Source: Enterovirga sp.
GTDB taxonomy: Bacteria; Pseudomonadota; Alphaproteobacteria; Rhizobiales; Beijerinckiaceae
Assembly: GCA_028290385.1 (NCBI GenBank)
Contig: JAQGJZ010000101.1
Coordinates: 1 to 7,087 of the forward strand
DNA: 7,087 bases
Direction: 5' to 3'
Shown here: positions 4,986 to 7,087 of the stretch, in pieces
Layout of the letters: every line of letters begins with the position of its first letter
How positions within the stretch are numbered: the stretch's first letter is position 1
The notes under the pieces: model-generated
Database searches by the model: none
What the model was told of the DNA's origin: nothing
Seen by the model: the letters and a program-made list of their open reading frames with translations, nothing else
Translations under genes and position numbers: made by a program

Positions 4986-5753
4986 ATGCCGGCCGACATC
5001 CACGTCTTCCGCTGTCTCCAGGACAATATCGGAGTTCTCGTCCACGACCCCGCGACGGGCGCCTGCGCGGCGATCGACGCCCCCGAGGAGGCGGCGGTCG
5101 TGAGGGCGCTGGAGGAGCGCGGCTGGCAGCTGAGCCATATTTTGGTGACGCACCGCCATGCCGACCACGTCCAGGGCATCGCGGGCCTGAAGGCGCGGTA
5201 CGGCTGCCGTGTTGTCGCCCCGAAGAAATCCGCCTCCGAGGTGCCGGGCGCCGACCAGAGTGCGGGCGAGGGAGACCGCGTGGTCGTGGGCGATCTGTCG
5301 GCCGAGGTGTGGGATACGCCCGGCCATTGCCGCGACCACATCGCGTATTGGTTCGGGGCCGAGAAGGCGCTGTTCGCCGGTGACACGATCTTCACGCTCG
5401 GCTGCGGCCGCGTGATGGAATCGAGCATGGACGAGATGTGGCACTCGCTGGAGCGCTTCGCCGGGCTGCCGGACGACACGCGGGTCTATTCGGGGCACGA
5501 TTACGTCCTCTCGAACGCCAAGTTCGCGCTCGCGGCCGATCCGGAGAACGAGGCCGTGCAGCGCCGTGCCGCGGAAGCGGAGCGGGCCGCCAAGGAGGGC
5601 CGCTTTCTGGTGCCGTCGACGATCGGCGAGGAGAAGGCAACCAACCCGTTCCTGCGGGCCGGCGAGCCTGCGCTCGCCCGCTCGGTCGACAAGGCCGGCG
5701 CCCCCGCCAACGAGGTCTTCGCCGCCCTGCGCGAGTGGAAGAACCGCTTTTGA
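4986..5753 (+). CDS. gloB: Hydroxyacylglutathione hydrolase (glyoxalase II)
   Basis: This cytoplasmic enzyme hydrolyses S-D-lactoylglutathione to D-lactate and glutathione, the second step of methylglyoxal detoxification. The metallo-beta-lactamase ligands are all present: THRHADH (H56, H58, D60, H61), TPGH (H114), FAGDT (D133) and SGHDY (H171). GlyII features follow: GCGRVMES (139-146), YSGHDYVLSNAKFALAADPEN (168-188) and, near the C-terminus, STIGEEKATNPFLR (211-224). At 255 residues the length is standard. I prefer the ATG at 4986 (MPADIHVFRCLQDN) to an in-frame GTG at 4950, since family members begin this way, although the Shine-Dalgarno is weak for both. Small departures from the common pattern are SGHDY for CGHEY and VMES for FFEG. 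The stop codon overlaps the next gene by one base. The glyoxalase I gene is not in the window. Confidence 0.95.
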   Translation: MPADIHVFRCLQDNIGVLVHDPATGACAAIDAPEEAAVVRALEERGWQLSHILVTHRHADHVQGIAGLKARYGCRVVAPKKSASEVPGADQSAGEGDRVVVGDLSAEVWDTPGHCRDHIAYWFGAEKALFAGDTIFTLGCGRVMESSMDEMWHSLERFAGLPDDTRVYSGHDYVLSNAKFALAADPENEAVQRRAAEAERAAKEGRFLVPSTIGEEKATNPFLRAGEPALARSVDKAGAPANEVFAALREWKNRF

Positions 5754-6208
5754 TGATCGCCGGCGGCCTCAGCGCCGCGGCCGTCATTCGTCTGCTCGAC
5801 TTGGCGCCCCACCCGGAGGGCGGCCATTTCCGGGAAACGTTTCGCGATCCGCGCGAGATCGACGGGCGGTCGGTGTCGACGGCGATCTATTACCTGCTCG
5901 CCGCGGGCGAGACGTCCGAGTGGCACCGCGTCGATGCTGCCGAAACCTGGCACTTCTATGCCGGCGCGCCGCTGGTGCTGACCGTCTCGCCGAACGGGCA
6001 TGACGCCGAAGCGCGTCACCTCGGCCCGGAACTCGCCGCTGGCCAGCGGCCGCAGATCACGGTGCCGACCGGCTGGTGGCAGAGCGCGACCAGCCTCGGA
6101 GCCTGGACGCTCGTCGGCTGCACGGTCGCGCCCGGCTTCCGTTTCGAGGGGTTCGAGATGGCGCCCCCCGGCTGGCGGCCGACGCCCCGGGCTGCAGCCG
6201 ATGGCTGA
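5753..6208 (+). CDS. DUF985 cupin protein
   Basis: The 151-residue protein belongs to the Cupin_5/DUF985 family, single-domain beta-barrels with no firmly settled function; sugar-epimerase-like folds have been noted for relatives. The family signature is complete: HPEGGHFRETFRDP (20-33), STAIYYLLAAGETSEWHRV (42-60), AAETWHFYAGAPL (62-74), VPTGWWQSA (104-112) and VGCTVAPGFRFEGFEMA (121-137). H58, E64 and H67 are the likely metal or ligand-binding residues. The ATG at 5753 shares its A with the TGA of gloB, so translation is probably coupled. The 3' end overlaps the GNAT gene by 8 bp. The sequence alone does not show a role in glyoxal metabolism; that would be an inference from the operon. Confidence 0.93.
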   Translation: MIAGGLSAAAVIRLLDLAPHPEGGHFRETFRDPREIDGRSVSTAIYYLLAAGETSEWHRVDAAETWHFYAGAPLVLTVSPNGHDAEARHLGPELAAGQRPQITVPTGWWQSATSLGAWTLVGCTVAPGFRFEGFEMAPPGWRPTPRAAADG

Positions 6209-6953
6209 CCTGGAGCGCATCCGCGCGCTCGAGGAGCGGCTGGTCAATGCCTGGCCGTCCTTCGAGATCGAGATCGCCGCCGGCTGGATCCTGCGCTTCG
6301 CCGAAGGCTATTCGAAGCGCGCCAATGCGGCGGCGCCGCTGGTGCCGGGGGCGCAGGTCGATCCGGCGCTGATCGACCACATCCTCCGGGCCTTCATGGC
6401 GCGCGGCGTGGCGCCCTGCTTCCGCCTGACCGGGCTCGAGGATCGGCGCTGCGAGGAGGTGCTCGCCGCGAGGGGCCTCGTGGAGTTCGATCCGTCGCTC
6501 TGCCTCACGGCGCCGCTCGGCTCGGACCTGTTGGCCGACCCGTCCGTCGCCGTCCGGGGTGTCGCCACGCCGGCCTGGGTCGCGGCGGCCGCGGCCTCCT
6601 ATGGCGGCGAGAAGGTGAATGCCGACCGGCTCGGCCGCATCGTCGGCGCGATCCGGCAGCCGGCGGCTTTCGCGACCCTGTCGCTCGATGGGGAGGATGC
6701 GGCCTGGGGCCTCGCGGTCGCGGAGCGCGGCCATGTCGGGCTGTACGACATCGTGGTGGCGCCGGGCCTGCGCGGGCTCGGCCTCGGGCGCCGGCTCGTC
6801 ACCTCGCTCATGGCCTGGGGCCGGGAGCAGGGCGCCGCGCAGGCCTATCTCCAGATGCGCGAGAGCAACGAGGTCGCGGCCGCGCTCTACGCCTCGCTCG
6901 GCTTCACGACGGCGTATCGCTACACCCACCGGGTGCTACCGGCGGCGCCATGA
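6201..6953 (+). CDS. GNAT family N-acetyltransferase
   Basis: The 250-residue protein transfers an acyl group, probably acetyl, from CoA to an unknown acceptor amine. The N-terminal half (1-~115) has a divergent GNAT-like region with LEERLVNAWPS (10-20) and GWILRFAEGYSKRAN (28-42), known from two-part GNAT proteins. The C-terminal half is the catalytic GNAT fold: motif A LYDIVVAPGLRGLGLGRRLV (181-200) with the CoA pyrophosphate loop RGLGLG, then LQMRESNEVAAALYASLGF (217-235) and a final strand TAYRYTHRV (237-245). I chose the ATG at 6201, which overlaps the end of the cupin gene by 8 bp; an upstream in-frame start at 6000 would lie inside the cupin gene and add non-conserved Arg-rich sequence. 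It is probably the last gene of the gloB operon and ends 18 bp inside the opposing gene. Confidence 0.92.
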   Translation: MADLERIRALEERLVNAWPSFEIEIAAGWILRFAEGYSKRANAAAPLVPGAQVDPALIDHILRAFMARGVAPCFRLTGLEDRRCEEVLAARGLVEFDPSLCLTAPLGSDLLADPSVAVRGVATPAWVAAAAASYGGEKVNADRLGRIVGAIRQPAAFATLSLDGEDAAWGLAVAERGHVGLYDIVVAPGLRGLGLGRRLVTSLMAWGREQGAAQAYLQMRESNEVAAALYASLGFTTAYRYTHRVLPAAP

Positions 6954-7087
6954 CACCGGCATCGCGGCGACGATCGCCCCGGCCGCGATAAGCGCGCAGG
7001 CGAGGGCCAGCGACCAGCTCGGTTCGGCAAAGCCGGCCAGGACGAGGATGCCCGTCGAGACGACCGGAATGGCGTAGGAGCCGATCC
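6936..7087 (-). CDS. C-terminus of a membrane protein, probably a DMT/EamA-type transporter
   Basis: Only the last 49 codons are in the window; the gene continues beyond the right edge. The visible peptide runs IGSYAIPVVSTGILVLAGFA, then EPSWSLALACALIAAGAIVA, then AMPVSWRRR and a TAG stop. That is two hydrophobic helices (about 5-20 and 26-42) joined by a short loop with a Glu-Pro, and a basic cytoplasmic tail. The pattern fits the final helix pair of an EamA (drug/metabolite transporter) repeat, but the fragment is too short to exclude other inner-membrane families. Its 3' end overlaps that of the GNAT gene by 18 bp, tail to tail. Confidence 0.65.
   Translation of the reverse strand, partial: IGSYAIPVVSTGILVLAGFAEPSWSLALACALIAAGAIVAAMPVSWRRR

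Overview
The window is about 7.1 kb of GC-rich, densely packed chromosomal DNA from an alphaproteobacterium, most likely of the order Hyphomicrobiales (Rhizobiales; a Methylobacterium-, Microvirga- or Bosea-like organism). The support for this is the PhaR regulator of the alphaproteobacterial type, a cysteine-free L32 protein, a DUF7662 gene, a gloB-linked methyltransferase family that I know from alphaproteobacteria, and a textbook CtrA-type site (TTAA-N7-TTAAC). The genus is a guess from general resemblance. I see no RNA gene, mobile element, CRISPR array or phage gene.

Layout: (1) At the left edge is mtgA, a peptidoglycan glycosyltransferase cut off at its 5' end, followed by rpmF (ribosomal protein L32) on the same strand. 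(2) A small hypothetical gene on the minus strand converges on rpmF, with two GC-rich hairpins between them. (3) A 174 bp divergent intergenic region carries the CtrA-like site and a GANTC site; from it runs a plus-strand gene for a PAS-like/degenerate GGDEF/EAL protein. (4) On the minus strand, read from right to left, are a SAM-dependent methyltransferase, phaR and a DUF7662 gene; phaR and the DUF7662 gene lie 13 bp apart and probably form one transcript. (5) Diverging from the methyltransferase is a plus-strand trio, gloB (glyoxalase II), a DUF985 cupin and a GNAT acetyltransferase, whose reading frames overlap by 1 and 8 bp, so they are probably translationally coupled. (6) At the right edge is the C-terminus of a minus-strand membrane protein, probably a DMT/EamA-type transporter, whose 3' end overlaps that of the GNAT gene.

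Together these are housekeeping and regulatory functions: cell-wall synthesis, translation, cyclic-di-GMP turnover, polyhydroxyalkanoate storage control and methylglyoxal detoxification. phaR stands without phaA, phaB, phaC or a phasin gene inside the window. I found no convincing new multi-gene system. The points most worth following are the CtrA-like site between the small hypothetical gene and the c-di-GMP gene, the inverted repeats upstream of phaR, the phaR-DUF7662 pairing, and the gloB-linked methyltransferase with an atypical SAM motif.
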